DNA from: Porites lobata
Taxonomy: Eukaryota > Cnidaria > Anthozoa > Scleractinia > Poritidae
NCBI GenBank assembly: GCA_942486035.1
Contig: CALNXK010000128.1
Span: 1,576,501 to 1,640,500, forward strand
Length of the DNA stretch: 64,000 nt
Direction: 5' to 3'
Positions within the stretch are counted from its first letter, which is position 1; every line of letters starts with the position of its first letter. Shown one piece after another: positions 13,804-27,300 of this stretch. Position numbers and translations under genes: made by a program. Under the pieces are notes generated by a model that did not search any database, was not told the origin of the DNA, and saw nothing but the letters and a program-made list of their open reading frames with translations.

Positions 13804-14204
13804 CCGTATTTATTTGATTAACTGCCCTGGGCGTTTATTAAATTTTTGGAACTTTAGAGTGGGCGCTTATTCGAGACTGGGCGCTTATTAAGTTTTCGCC
13901 ATTTTCAGCAAGTGTAGTACGTTTTTTTTGCAACAAAACAATAAATTAATGGTAATAACAAAACGCGAAGATGTAACAAAGCAAAGTTTCTGTAAACTAC
14001 TCTGAAGAAAAGTCTGTCTTCGGGGAAGTCTCTTATTAGTACTTATTCAATTTCAATTTCAATCTCATTGTCACTCAAGTGGGTGGGGTGGGGGTGGGCG
14101 CTTATTCGAGGCTGGGCGCTTATTAACTTTTTCTACCTTTAGGATAGGCGCTTATTCGAGGTGGGCGCTAATTCGAGGTTGGGCGCTTATTTGAATAAAT
14201 ACGG
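13804..14204. mobile_element. MITE built of GGGCGCTTATT units
   Basis: Left end CCGTATTTATTTGATTAACT and right end CTTATTTGAATAAATACGG are inverses. The interior repeats GGGCGCTTATT(C)GAG(G/A)CTGGGCGC at least six times, notably near 13859, 13880, 14095, 14115, 14146 and 14180. No coding frame. Confidence 0.75.
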
Positions 14205-14311
14205 TAACTGTACAAATACTGGAGCACTATATTTCCCTTCATAGCATTGGTACTAAACAAGGCGCTGCCAGTGTCGGCTATACCGGGTAGTTTCTCTGAC
14301 ATGTGTAAAAT

Positions 14312-14400
14312 ACCGTAAATCCTCTATTAAGCCCCCCCCCCTCAAATAATCCCCCTCCCTCTCATAAGCCCCCCTCTTCAGGGGACTACGTTTTTCCTTT
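14312..14400. mobile_element. Fragment of an AAGCCCCCC element
   Basis: ACCGTAAATCCTCTATTAAGC followed by C-rich units (AATAATCCCCC, CATAAGCCCCC). One end only; the full form of this family is at 36431-36832. Confidence 0.6.
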
Positions 14401-15293
14401 TTGGGTATGGGAGGATGATAATGTATAGATGTATCTTTATGTGTGACAGAGGCAAGACAAATATACTTCTATTTTAAAGATAATATATTAAACAAATTAA
14501 TGGTCATCATGGTCGTTCGTTTGTGTAACGAAGTTCTCCACAGAAAGAGCATTTCTAGCTGCTCTTTTATGATCTTTTCTGTCTTGTGGCAGCCCAGTGA
14601 ACGCCTCTTGGCGTCTAGTGGTTCTATAATCCTCAGAATCAAAGAGTTCTATGCAACAGTTCTGCGAACGAGGTTGTTTCATTTGAATGGTAACGGAACA
14701 TGACAGGATTTTGTCCACAGATTTGAATGTTAAAGCAGTGACACAATCTAGCTAGAGCTAGAGATCATCCCTAAAATTTCCATGGGGGTTCACGTCAGCG
14801 ACGGTGAATGAAAAGAAAGTGTGATTAAAAGAGAACATATTTCCATTTCTTGTCTTGGCGCTTGCGTTTTCGTTTTGCAGATGTTGACCAATTTTCGTCC
14901 TGTAGTGCGCGTGCATGCTGGCTCTTTTTCCAACTGCTGGTTAAGGGGAACGAAGACGCAGGGTGTGAGGGTGCGATGTTAACTGCGGATAACGTAAGCG
15001 CAAGCCCAAGGTGAAAAATGTTCGTCCACTATTTCAATCACTGTCAGGAGCCCATGACGGGCTCCTGTCACTGTTTACAAACATTGCCTTTGTTATTCAA
15101 ATTTGTGACGAGCAAAGCAATAGAATCTTTTGTTTCAAGAACCAATGCGCGCCTGGTTGGCACATTAATATCCATTCGTGACGTCAGCGTGAGCATCGCT
15201 ACTAAAATTGTATCAAAATAGGCGACGTCACATGACAAAGCGGAATCGCGCGGAAAGGACTATACGCGACTTACCATCGGTCCAGTCGGCTTT

Positions 15294-15980
15294 TAGGGAC
15301 CTTACGATCCGAAAACGGCGACGCCAATGAAAGCGTTGCTGAAAAATAGACTTCGCATCCTTTGAACCTTTTTCCTTACACCAAGTCACCCAGTTACTTG
15401 AAAGGAGAGAAGTTAGGTTGGAACTAAAGAGAGGGGACCGCGTCCGAGTTTAGAGAGAGAAAGTAATAATCACCTTGCCGTTCCCGTTCTCAAGTCAACC
15501 CAAAATTTCACGTTGCAGTTGTGCAGAGACGGCAAAGAAATGTACAAAAAAGCATGATGCACGTGCAGAGTTGTTGTTTTGCTCATTGAATTTAATGCTT
15601 TTTGACGTTCCCGTTGCAGTCGCCGTTATAGTTTGGTAAGGAACCTAAACCTTCAGATCCGACGACGGCGACGGCAACTGGAACGCCACATGTGCACGTG
15701 CATCACGCTTTTTTGTACATTTCTTTGCCGTCACTGCACGACTACGACGTGAAAATGCCTAAATTCACGATGTACAGAGCAAGTACACAAGCGACGACGA
15801 AATTTCCTCTCTCTTTCTGAAGTTAGATATGGTTCTTAGGAATTCAGCTTTAGGAGGGTTCGCCTACATTTGACAAAGTTGGTGACTTGGAGTAATCGCG
15901 ATGAAGATTGAAAGAACGCGGATTCACTTTTTCAGCGACGTTTTCTCTGCCGTCGCCGTCGTCGGATCTTAAGGTCCCTA
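15294..15980. mobile_element. Inverted-repeat element, TAGGGACCTTA ends, rich in GACGGCGACGGC
   Basis: Starts TAGGGACCTTACGATCCG and ends CGGATCTTAAGGTCCCTA. Interior CGACGACGGCGACGGC blocks near 15658 and the inverse (GCCGTCGCCGTCGTC) near 15950 suggest one element nested in another. About 690 bp, no frame that looks coding. Confidence 0.7.
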
Positions 15981-16329
15981 ATTCGAGGACGGCGACGGCA
16001 GCGAAAACGTAGCTAAAACGTCACTTTTAAAATGAATTCGCGAGTTTTCAAACTTTTTCGCGTTTATTCCAAATTGCTGAAAATGTCAAATGCAGGCAGA
16101 TGTCCCTCATGGCTTATAATTATGTGGAGGCTCCGCTCAAAAGGGGTACTTTTTTCAGGCTTCAGGTTTCTTCAGGTATCGGATGAAATGGTAGGAATTT
16201 CACTAGTTGAAGTATATGAAAGGGCATCTTGATCGGTAAAAAGGCCCAAAAGGGGTAACAGATACATTTTATGGCGCTAAAAAACTCGCGAAAACGTTCT
16301 GGTTTTGTGACTTATTCTTATATGACTTA

Positions 16330-16815
16330 TTCTGTTAGGAAGACGATTTGAGATCTAGAATTTTCGGAACATTTCGGTTGTAAAATTTCTTGCTTGCCTG
16401 CCTCTCCTAGGATTTTCGAACATCTAAAAAATGGTACAATTGCCCACTTTTAACGGATTTTTATCCTAAAAAGGTCACCTAGATTTTCGGGAGCCTTTTT
16501 TCTGGCTGAAATTTTCGAAAAGGTAAGTTTTGATCCCTATAATTTTCGGATCACTAGACTTTCAGCTAGGAAATCCGAACAGATGAAAAAATTTTAGGGG
16601 ATAAAAATATGCCTATATCTAACGTTTAAATACTAAATACGTTTAACAATGCTATGTTTAAGTGGTTTTGATCGCCCCATGTAAGGGAATCCGGATTCCG
16701 GAATCCAGGAATTTTTTGCTTCTGGAATCCGGAATCCTGGGCTTTGGAATCCGGAATCCAGCACTAAGAATCCGGAATCCTACTAAAGATTGGAATCCGG
16801 AATCCAACTTACTAA
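16330..16815 (+). repeat. Composite repeat: AATTTTCGGA block followed by (GGAATCC)n array
   Basis: The block at 16360-16610 (ending AGGAAATCCGAACAGATGAA) recurs at 20795-21035 and inverted at 55760-56030. It is followed at 16665-16815 by GATCGCCCCATGTAAGGG and then a degenerate GGAATCC/GGATTCC array. Confidence 0.75.
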
Positions 16816-19359
16816 AGATCCACTCCAGATTAAATTGAGCTACTCACTCGAAAGAAAAACCATCTATGGAAAGCCTCCCCAGGGTATAGACCTGAATGTG
16901 ACGACATAATATCAGCATATCTGGTGTCAAAACAATGGTTCACGAGCTCCATATGAAAGGTCGAGGTCACGGTCACATGATTAAAATTCTACAATAGCGA
17001 GGGAACCCTTGCTTATGAGCGGCTGGCAGGATCACAAAATTTGGGGGTTTTCAAGGGAACACAGCGCAGCCTTTTTAAGGTATAAATTGAATTGTTATGA
17101 ATAACTTCAACCTCTGGCTATGTTTGATTCTCTGTTGTTCACTTGCTTCGCTGAACTTTAAAGAACGAAAAGCGATTTTATGCAAGCTTTTGGACCTGGC
17201 ATAGCTGGAAAAGGTACACCTGCGGTGAACCTTTTCTTGAACCGTCCTGGTCCTCCTGGTTCGCAATTTTAAATAAACGTCAACGTTCAACAGTTTACCT
17301 AAAAAGAAAAAAAGAAATTCACAGTCTCCTAGTGCCTAATTTGGTCCTAGTAGTTTCGCTGAGAACAGTTTCATGGTTTCGATAATCTTTATTTGAGAAA
17401 TAAGCCAGGAACCGTCAGAACCGTACCAATCAGCTGTCACTAAAGTAATCACGTGCAAGGACGCGGTGGGTGCCTTTTTCATTCATCCCCGGCATTCAAG
17501 TGAAATCTCGCCACCTCTTCGATCAGACCAGTTTTGTTGTTTGTTGTTTGATGGATTTTTCTTTTCTTTTCTTTAAAAAAAGACGTTATGGGAAAGCACA
17601 AGCAAAAACAAAAGGCTGAGAGAGAAAGGTACCTTTAATACTGTGTTGTGAAACACATACCAATTTTTAGCTGACTGCGATAGATCTAAACGTACCAAAG
17701 GCAAAGCTGCATGATTTTTCGTTTGTGTTTATCTGTGGACTGTCCTGAAGTGGTGGCAAGCAAGTCACAGGTTGTATTCAATCGTTCACGTTGCCATGGA
17801 AACCACAAAAACGTCACATTTGACCTGTCAGTCAAACTCTTTGATCAGTATATTTTTTACTTGCCAAGTTTTAGCTTGTGAGCTGCAATCTTTCTCTTGC
17901 CTTGATTTGCCAAATGACATAAACTCACAAACTGCCAAAACTGTGTTCAGCCACCTTAAATGGTTCAGCAACGACTAGACCAAGTAACTGATAGTTCTGG
18001 GCTTGTAGACTGTCTAGAGTTAACTTTTTTTCTTTATTTTAACCAGTCAAAAACGTCGAGACGTGACAGCGTAAAAATTTATTTCATCGACCAACGTGGT
18101 CCGGCCACTGTCCGAAATTTATTTTGAGCCATGTTATCATTCTTCGACAATTATGTGACACACAATTTTAGTCACTTTAGGGCCGCGCTGACCGGGACAA
18201 CACTTTTGTCAGCTTGGAGTCCAATTTAATCTTCTGTAGTGCTCTTTTTGATTGTCAATCTTTTACTGAGTATATATGCTTATCCCGTCCTAGGAGAAGT
18301 GTATGTTATTGTATTTGGCTATAATTCGTGTCTTATGTGTCATATGAGAAAGTGTGAAGCAATTCAGTTAAGAAGTGATATCTAATGCGCGTGTTCTACA
18401 CCTTACTGTACATGTGTCTTTATAAATGAAAGTTTTACAAAAGAACGGTAACCGAATTTAGTTTTTTGCGCTATGAAAATGATTCCAATAAAGAGTGGAA
18501 AGAGAACGAAAAACAATGTCCAAGAACATGTTAAGAAACCAAGTTTTCCTTCATGATAGATTGGAGGCGATTAGCGATTGGCGGCTTTTAACGTTTTGTT
18601 CAATATGTTTATTCTATTACTTCGAAATACTTTTTTAATGTTCCAAAAGAATTTGCAAACATGTTTCGACGTAGCCTGTTCCAGGCGTTCGGATAGGACA
18701 AGGAAAACTACGAATGTAACGACATACAAGCAAAATGAACCTTCCATTATATTTTATTAGTGGATAGCAAAAGACTTGATTAACCTTTGCTGGTTTATGA
18801 TATGGCATAGATAGGAAAAATTAATTTGGAGTTACACACGAACTTTGTTACCGCGTTTTCTTGCAAATTGCAGCTCAATTTTCCCTGGCAATGACTGTAC
18901 CTTTTCCCATTTATACTTTATTATGCAGCAATCAAATGAATAAACGTGAAAATATTTAGAAATGATTTGAAAGAGTTCTTTTGTTTCTGTTAAATAAGCA
19001 TTTTTCTATCTGCATGACTGAAAATAGAGTTCGCAAAAATAGAGTAAGTAACGAATAAAGTCTTGAGGTCAGTCTCACTCTCTACTAATCGCTAACCAGC
19101 TCCGATATCCTCAATCCTTAATTATATGGAGATATGGATTAGATTAAGTGAAGGACACAATTTAAAATTGCGATGTCGGTGTTTCGCCACGTTTTTTTGC
19201 GGTGATGCGGTGTTTGTTATTTTCAGTTTCCGCCATGTTGCAGTGTGGACAGTCCCCCAATGTCCCCGTCCTTATTGCTGCGGAGCGACCGTAGGGAGCG
19301 AGCAGCAACATAATCAGGATTTAAGGGAAATATATAAGGGGTGATGAATTCTCGAATTC

Positions 19360-19440
19360 ATCACTTTTTACCACAATGCATTGCACTTAACCACACTTTT
19401 TACCACAATGTATTGCATTTAACCAGAGTGCATTGCGCCA
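19360..19440 (+). repeat. Short tandem duplication, ~32-bp unit
   Basis: The unit CACTTTTTACCACAATGCAT is repeated twice in full and once in part (ending GAGTGCATTGCG). Just before it, 19343-19362 is a near-palindrome (GATGAATTC..GAATTCATC). Confidence 0.7.
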
Positions 19441-20044
19441 CGAACAACTCGAATAAAAACACGGGGAAGTTACATCGTTCGCTGCCCAAACTCAGAGTTT
19501 TCTTTATACCAAATTTTTTACAGCACGGTTAGAGGTCTTACCAAATTTAAGACACGCAGGAGTCTTTCAGATGAGTACGATGGTTAACGTGGGGTTTGGT
19601 TTTTAATTCAAGAGCCTTTGACTCATGCAGGTGTTAAACCTGACGAGAAGATGAGCATTTGCTCTTCGACTCCGCAACACGGGGGATATACAAATTCCAG
19701 CTTGCTAGCAGGTGATGTGAAAGTAAGAAAATGTCATGCCATGCTATTCTTAAGAACCTGTATGAGCCGAAAATGGATCTGATTTTGACCATTCGCTTCA
19801 AAATAACAGCGGAAATCGAGATAACAAAACATATGTTTTGTGTCCTACGTTGCAGACGAGGACGTGTATCGGCGTTTTGAAAAGCATAATTATGTTCTTT
19901 CATTCATTCATTGCCATGGAATATGCGTTTACATTATTTTTTACTGTTAATAGCTCGATTAATGTGGCTGGCGATCATATTGCCGGCGGAAGTTTCATAG
20001 AAAAGGCATTAAATTAAGGACTGTTTCCGGGATTACGTGATCAG

Positions 20045-20115
20045 TCTCTGTGGTGTAGTGGTTAGGTGTAGTCGCGTCGAGCCGATGGTGCTGGGTTCGA
20101 ATACTACCGAACTCT
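20045..20115 (+). repeat. tRNA-like sequence, likely SINE head or tRNA pseudogene
   Basis: GTGGTGTAGTGGTTAGG resembles a pol III A box and GGGTTCGAATACTACC a B box, at tRNA-like spacing. The T-arm stem does not pair properly, and the 3' side runs into T-rich DNA. I therefore do not call a functional tRNA. Confidence 0.45.
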
Positions 20116-20636
20116 TTTTTTCCTTCTTTCTTTTTTTTTCCGTTTTTTGTGTTGTTGTTTTCTATAAATATATAGCTATATAACTGTTACTTAATAAAGT
20201 GCAATAATCAGCAAGAAAAGTATCGTGTTTCCTGAGAAATGATAGTACACCGTATATTAAATTTACTGTGGGAAAACCAGAGTTGATAACCACTTGATCA
20301 TTTTCTAAACAACGTTCCCGCGAGTTCTCTCTATAGACTGATAGTAATTATTCTAGTACTTTCCAACATGTAAATAGGACATTCAACGTCATTTTCGATT
20401 ACTTTAAGTCCCATTGCCCAACTAATGCCAGTATCAACAGAATGTGCCGCAGCATTACTATCTTTTAGATACCCTAGTTATACCATAAACCCTTACGGAA
20501 CTGTATACATTCAACCCGTAATTTATAAATCGAATAAGAAAACAAACTTGTTATGCATTGTAACAACGTCTTTCAATTTAGCAAGATTCGAACACGAAAA
20601 CGAAATGCAAAGAAAAGCATTAGAACAGTAAAAAAT

Positions 20637-21035
20637 TGGAATCCAGCGCTTTTTGGAATCCGGAATCCACCGTGCTGGAATCCGGAATCCAGTACCCGGA
20701 ATCCGGAATCCACAGCGTGGAATCCAGAATCCAAGAATGTCCCGGATTCCCTTACATGGGGCGATTTTGAACTATATTCTCGTTGGGTGCTCCTGTCTAG
20801 AATTTTCGGAACGTTTGTTGTAAAATTTCTTGCTTGCCTGCCTCTCCTAAGATTTTCGAACATCTAACACTGGTATAATTGCCCATTTTTAACGGATTTT
20901 TACCCTAAAAACCGGTCACCTAGAATTTACGGGAGCCCTTTTTCTGGCTGAGATTTTTGAAAAGGTAAGTTTTGATCCCCATAATTTTCGGATCACTAGA
21001 CTTTCAGCTAGGAAATCCGAACAGATGAAAAAGGG
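20637..21035 (+). repeat. Composite repeat: (GGAATCC)n array then AATTTTCGGA block
   Basis: Same two modules as 16330-16815, but the GGAATCC array comes first and is inverted: it ends CCCTTACATGGGGCGAT, the reverse complement of the junction in the other copy. Confidence 0.75.
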
Positions 21036-21244
21036 GTAAAAATTGTTGGTTCTGACAGGAGCCGATAATCGGGTCCTGGTTCTGATTGAAGCGGAGAAGA
21101 AATTTCCAATTTTTTATTAAAATCATGGGCTAACCCTTTCGGAAAAATTCGAATTTTTAGGCAATGTAAAAATACAATCTTGGGACTAGAAAGACTCTCC
21201 TTTTCCCTCCAAACGTTTGGCCAATCCGAAACGAGTTTGCATTC

Positions 21245-21250
21245 CACGTG
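21245..21250. promoter_or_regulatory. CACGTG E-box 75 bp upstream of HAT1 ATG
   Basis: Exact CACGTG palindrome, the core bound by MYC/MAX/MLX-type bHLH-zipper factors. Seen in sequence; regulatory use is only a possibility. Confidence 0.3.
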
Positions 21251-21324
21251 ATCAAAATAATTCGAAGCCAGTCCTATCTAGACAGCGGCTTCTCGTATTA
21301 TGACAGGAAAGCGCGCGAACCAAC

Positions 21325-24300
21325 ATGGATGGTGAGTGTAATTTCCAAAATTGCTTCAAATTTTATGGTAAAATATCATTATTTTTATTGCCAGTTTCTT
21401 CTCCGTGCTTACGTCAATATTTTGTGGATGTCAATATTTTAGTTCCGATGGTTGAGCAGGCGCTTGCTCGCTACAAATGCGATGCAAACACGGCGGTTCG
21501 CTTCAAACTTGGTAAGAGATAAGGACCAAAAACATATACCGTAAAATCCTTTTGTTAAAGCTTCTTCTAGTGTAGTTATAATTTACGATATTGAGCACAA
21601 GACAATACCACTGTTAATCAAACATGATCACAGCTCAGTGTCCAATGGCGTTCAATTACTGATTACAATCAGGACGTACCTAATCGATAGAAATCGATCA
21701 TCGAAAATGTAAATCGATTAATTGATAATACTCGATAGTACTCGATATTTGTCGATTGATTAGTCAATTTAATCGATTGAAATTGATAATCACAAATTTT
21801 TTTGTCGCATAATTTTATATGGAAATGCTGTGCATCTTCAGGGCCACTAGTTATTCAGTTGAAGTACTGGCCCGTGTTACCCTCGATAAATAAAGTTGAT
21901 TATTATTATTATTATTATTAGTTCGAATGAGTTGTGACTCATTATAGCATAAAACTGAGAACTTTATGAAAGAGTATCTTCGTCCATTTTCTTTTCTATC
22001 ATTGTCGAACAAATCGATAAAATCAATAGCTTATTACAGAAATCGATCAAAATCGATAATCACAAAGACGCGAGTGATCGATTTCTATCAATTTCCGATA
22101 GTAATCATTTGATTAGTATCGATTATGATCAATTATGTTCGATTTCTATTGAGTATCAAAAATATCGATTAGATATGTCCTGATCATTTACTGTCTGGTT
22201 TGGGTCATTCCAAAAAAGCGTAATAGCCACAGCCCCCTACTGACAAGGTAAGATATAACTTGACCCCCAAGAAAAAGATTGATAATGTGCCGACATTGCC
22301 ACATTCGAATGAGCCCCCTTTCCCCCCATTTTTTCTCATGCCTCTCAGAAATATTCCGGCAAAGATCAAGGGTGCCAACACAGCCCACCCTAGTAGTAGA
22401 AATAGCTTTCAAAGCCCCTGTAGAAAATCTCATCCAAAGGGAGGAGATGTGGATATTAAATGGAAAGGCCACCACTTCTAGATTCTTGGTATAATGTGCC
22501 TTGTGTTTTTTTTGGTATTAGAAACAGTGGGACTGTTGTGAAAAGGAGAGACACTTTATAGTAAACAGAATAACAGAAAAGAAATGGCAACAAACGACAG
22601 TGGCAGATCCATGCCTTTATATAAAGGGGGGCCAGGTCTCCAAAAAAATGTTTTTGGCCCTTCAGGCCTCAGCCTGGTATAAAAATAAGGGGGGAGGGTC
22701 TTGGATCTGCTACTGAACGACATGGATATGGGTTGAAACTGTGACAATGATATGGAAAATCACAAATACAGTAGTTAAATACCGACAGATACATGTCCTC
22801 CTTTTCAATATGTGAAACGACTTCTTTTGAAGTTCAGACCAGGGACATACGTATCCCCTTAAGAGGGCTTTCTATAACCAAACAAATGTTTTTATTACAG
22901 TTCAATGTGAGAATGATGTATTCGACAAAGGAAAAGAGTTTCAGCCAGCGTTTTCACATCAGATATTTGGAGAAAAGTGAGTGGTCGTTAATAAACCAAA
23001 ATAAGGTTTAGTGGTTTGCTGTCACAAATGGAGGCAACTTGTTTTCCATCACTTCATAATAGAGAACTTTAGCTTTGAGGACAAGTACGAATACGAGATT
23101 AAACTTAAAGTTTTTGCACGTGTTCTCCAAGAAAAAAGGGCACCCCAGAAAGCTTCATTTTACTGTTTTTCTCCTAAAACTTTAGGACAGTTATTTATAC
23201 TAAAGAAGGTTAAACCCTCTCCGGATACCAAAATGATAAAACATCTTACATTTACTTGTTCCCACCACTACCATATTCTCGCTAGAACATGTAGTAGTAT
23301 GACAGTGACTATCACGTTCTCCCACCAAAATGATGCTTGTTCACGCGTGAACAATACTCAGTATTGAGAAAATCTTGTACTTAAAGTCATCCTCATCTCA
23401 GAACCTAAAGCTCTCTAATAGCCCATTTACAGTTACAGGTGGAAACAAGGCTGGAATTGACCTTGTTTATGATACAACCTTTCCAGCTTTATTATGTAGA
23501 TCAATGTGTCTACTATGTAAATCATATTGTTCTTATGCTAACTAGTATTTTTAAGCATAATCTTCGTAATGAAAAGGAAAGAGGTTTGTATCAAAACAAA
23601 GTCAACCTCAGCCTCACATTCATTCAAAGGCTAGGATATTAAGCCCACAACTCAAAGCCACCTTCATGTAGATGTTGTAGTTAATTTTTTATCTCAGGTA
23701 ATTTTTGTTTTTCTTTTGTGTTTGGTATGGTAATGTATGCTAATGAAGTTGAAATGAAAGAAAAATAAATTTACCTGAGATAAAAAATTAACTACAACAT
23801 TGACATAAAAAAATATGTGTTATATCACATTCTTTCTAATCATTCTTTAGCCTGAGAAAACAGCCAACTTTTTTGCGATGGCACCACTGGCAAATTTTCA
23901 TCAACCCAGAAGCACCACCCAGATCTGGGTAGTGACATATCATCAGGAAGGAATTTTTGCCCTCATTCCTGGGATGTCATTTTGCAGGGAACCAGTGGTG
24001 AAATCACAAAATGTTGGGTATTTTCCTCAGGCTAATTATACATCCACAAATACCAGAAAAGATTATATTATTGTCTCCTAATTTTATCTTCTTATGCAGT
24101 GAAACCATCTTTGGATATAGCAATTTGGAAGTACAGGTATACAAATTTAACTGATGTATGCTGTAGTACAAGGGCGATTAACTTTCTACGTGTTGCATGC
24201 AGGCATTGTTTATTCTCAAATTTTGCTGATGAACAGAGAGGACAAATGTTGTTGAAATCCAATTGAAAATAATTATTATTGAGGCTAAAAGCAAGCAAAA

Positions 24301-27300
24301 TAAAGAAACCTAAAGTTAAATTGTAATTAATAATTATGTCATTTTTTTCTACTAAAAATTATATATTTTTTCTAGTTGTACTATCATAGTGGCAGCCTGT
24401 TGACCTATATGGGGATGAAACACGATGGGGAAGTGAACAGCAAAATTGTAAATGGAGTTGAGGTAAGTGATATGATACTAAATATGCACCAGTCTCATAT
24501 CGGTAAACACTGTTAAACCCTGGGATTCTACAATCTTGGACAAAAATGTTATGAAAAATGGACGTTACCATGTCTAGTTTGAAGGTAAAGCTCTTGAAAG
24601 CGCTGGCAACCACAAATACTCCCTCTTCCTCCCAAAAAACAATATTTAAGCCCGCATGGATTATTGCTGACCTCGACTAAACAACTTTGACTAGGGTGGG
24701 GTGAGGGGATCGGATGGGCCATAGCAGTACCAAATCTGCAGGATACGCATTCTGTATGTGCAAAAAGAAAAGTGCAAAATTCTAAGCTCTTTTTGTCCAA
24801 GATTGTAGCATAATATCCTTAACCCTTGAATCTCAGGGGTGTATTCATTGCATTTTCTTCTGGTACGTTTCTCAGGGAGAACTCCCTTTTAAGAATCAGG
24901 ACTGTGCTCTAATAAACATATGGGAGGGAACCTGGCATATAATTTTTTTGAGAAAAAACCATGATTTTCTAGTGGCCCAAGAGCGAAAGTAAGGCAACAG
25001 GAGCCAACAGTAGCTGTCCCTTTAATAAAGAACTTTGAAAACACTGGTAAAAGAGGGGTTTGTAAGAGTTTGTGGTCCTACATTTTGTGGGAAATTTTTA
25101 CTTTAGCCTGCTGTATTGCATTATTGTATTGTATGCCTGGCATTAGTATTTTTATTAACCTCCCTGGGCTAAATTGTTAATCCCCATCATTTTCTTTTTG
25201 CAGCCTGACCCTGTTCTGAGTGACATTGCCAAAAATTACCCTGCAGGTAGGTAATAATGATGATTATGATGATGATGACGACAATGATGATGACAATAGA
25301 GATATACATATAAAAATAATTATGATCTTCAAGGAATTGAATCAGGTGGGAATAATATTGTAACCATTTTGTTCTCTTTGGGTTATTTTCAATTTTTGCC
25401 TTAGCCTTCTTTTTGTATCATTCTAGGTTGTCTCTCAAACTTAGACGAGTTTATTGCAAAACTTCCTGAAGAAGCCAAATTCTCCCCAATGGGAGAGTTG
25501 CTTCATTCATACAAGTGCAGTGATGTTGAGTATGAAATCTATAAGGTAATATTTTATTATCTTTGGCTGAGCCACCAACCGGTACTTTCTTGTAACTTTT
25601 CTTTAAGTAGTGATAACTCCATGCATATGCTCTTAGCTCTGAATTTTAGTCAAATTCCTTTGTAACCCTAACTCATGCTTGTTAGACCAATGAACTCAAG
25701 CTTAATTTCCTCCCATTAATGCACCTCATTTGAGTGTCAATGTATTTAGTACAAAAGTTCTAATTGGGGACACTATTTTTACGTCTCCTACCTGAGACTG
25801 GATGGCCATTTTTTGTGGTCATCTGAGCCATGAAAGGGTCTAGCAGTTTGCAGGGTAAAGACGGTACCTTCATTTTTCTGTTATGTTAAGACCCTGAGTA
25901 TTGGTCTGGCATGGGACCCTGAATTGTCCCTTGTTTCTCTCAAGTATATACAAAGTGACCTACACAGGCAAAAAGTTCTACTGTGTGCATCATAATTTTT
26001 TTATATGATTAAGAGGAAATTTAATCCCCTCAATTTGTCCTCTTGGGAGATGATTTTTTCACCAGAGATCTAAATAAGTTAGAGTGAGAACTACTGTCCA
26101 GTCTTAGCTTGGTGATCATGTATTCCTCAGGCTGATGTTACGACACCAAGACTCAAGGATTATCATGAAAGACTCCAGACGTTTTTGTTATGGTTCGTTG
26201 ATGGGTCATCATACATAGGTACAAACAGTAACAAGTACATCCAAAGTTAAAGAATATCATTAGTTTCCAGTGATTGTGTTACAAATAGTTACATATGTAT
26301 GGTGAGTCCTGAGACTCACCATAGTCCAGTCTAGTCTTTGGTTCTGGCCTCTAGTCCAGAACCAATGAGCCCCAGTTAAAAAAAAAACGAGTCTGAAATT
26401 GAAATGCTTGGGCCTTTATGTTACCAGACTGTTAATCTGAAGACAGACTCCAAAAATCTGTATTACAGTATACTGAAATTAAAATATTTAATGCACGCCA
26501 AAGGCTAAAAGAAATATGCCTAGTTAAACAACAGCCATAATGCATAGAAATTACATGAACGGGCCAGATATTTCTACAAACACACATGTTCAGATCGATC
26601 AATTGATCTTAAGATGCATGCCATGAAATATTTTGCATGTTTGGGGATTTTTTTGTGTCAGGGATGCAGGATGCAGAGGTACGTAACAAAATCACTGAGT
26701 TTCTTGGTGTTGTTGATGGATATGATTAGCAAATGATGTAATACAATGATTGAAAAGACACTGTACAATACCCAGAACACAGTACATTCCTATGTACAAT
26801 GCCTTCAGCAACACCAAGAAATACCCAGTATGTCCCATCTCAGTATTTTGAATAATCTGCCTTAGAAACAAGATCAGGGTTGTAGGTATAACGCCCTGAT
26901 GTACCTTTGTCAAGATTTTGTTTGCTTAAAACCAGTATAGTCACTATTTATTTTTGTGTTGTCTTATTTAGATTCAGACGATGAAATGTGGACATTCTTC
27001 CTCTTGTAAGTAATGAATTTAAGATTTTTTGGTGTACTTCCTTCTTTTTTAACATTATTTTACATCTAAAAAACTTTTAAAACATCTTTCTTAACCGTCG
27101 GTGTGTATATTCTTTGCAGATTTGAGAAGAGAAAAGAGGCCGGCAATGTCTATTACAGTATTGTGGGCTATTCGACAGTCTACCAGTATTATGCGTACCC
27201 TGATAAGATAAGGCCTCGTATAAGGTAGATTTTTATCCTTCTTTTTGTACTCCTCAAGTCTTAGTTATAAGTTGTTTTAAGTTGGTAGACAAAATTTGAT

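Larger units (their letters stand above)
13131..21324. other. Gene-free interval upstream of HAT1
   Basis: No exon chain can be supported here. Besides the elements listed separately it holds the short frame at 17589 (see rejected items), a tandem duplication at 19360-19440 and many diverged repeats. All open frames are under 105 codons and show no family motif. Confidence 0.6.

Noticed and set aside
17589..17632. Short frame MGKHKQKQKAERER followed by a GT, preceded by a pyrimidine-rich AG
   Set aside because: It looks like a first exon of a basic protein, but I found no downstream exon with matching phase before HAT1. The lysine-rich reading comes from A-rich DNA.
20045..20115. Functional tRNA gene
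   Set aside because: Boxes A and B are tRNA-like, but the T stem and acceptor stem do not pair. Kept only as a tRNA-like repeat.
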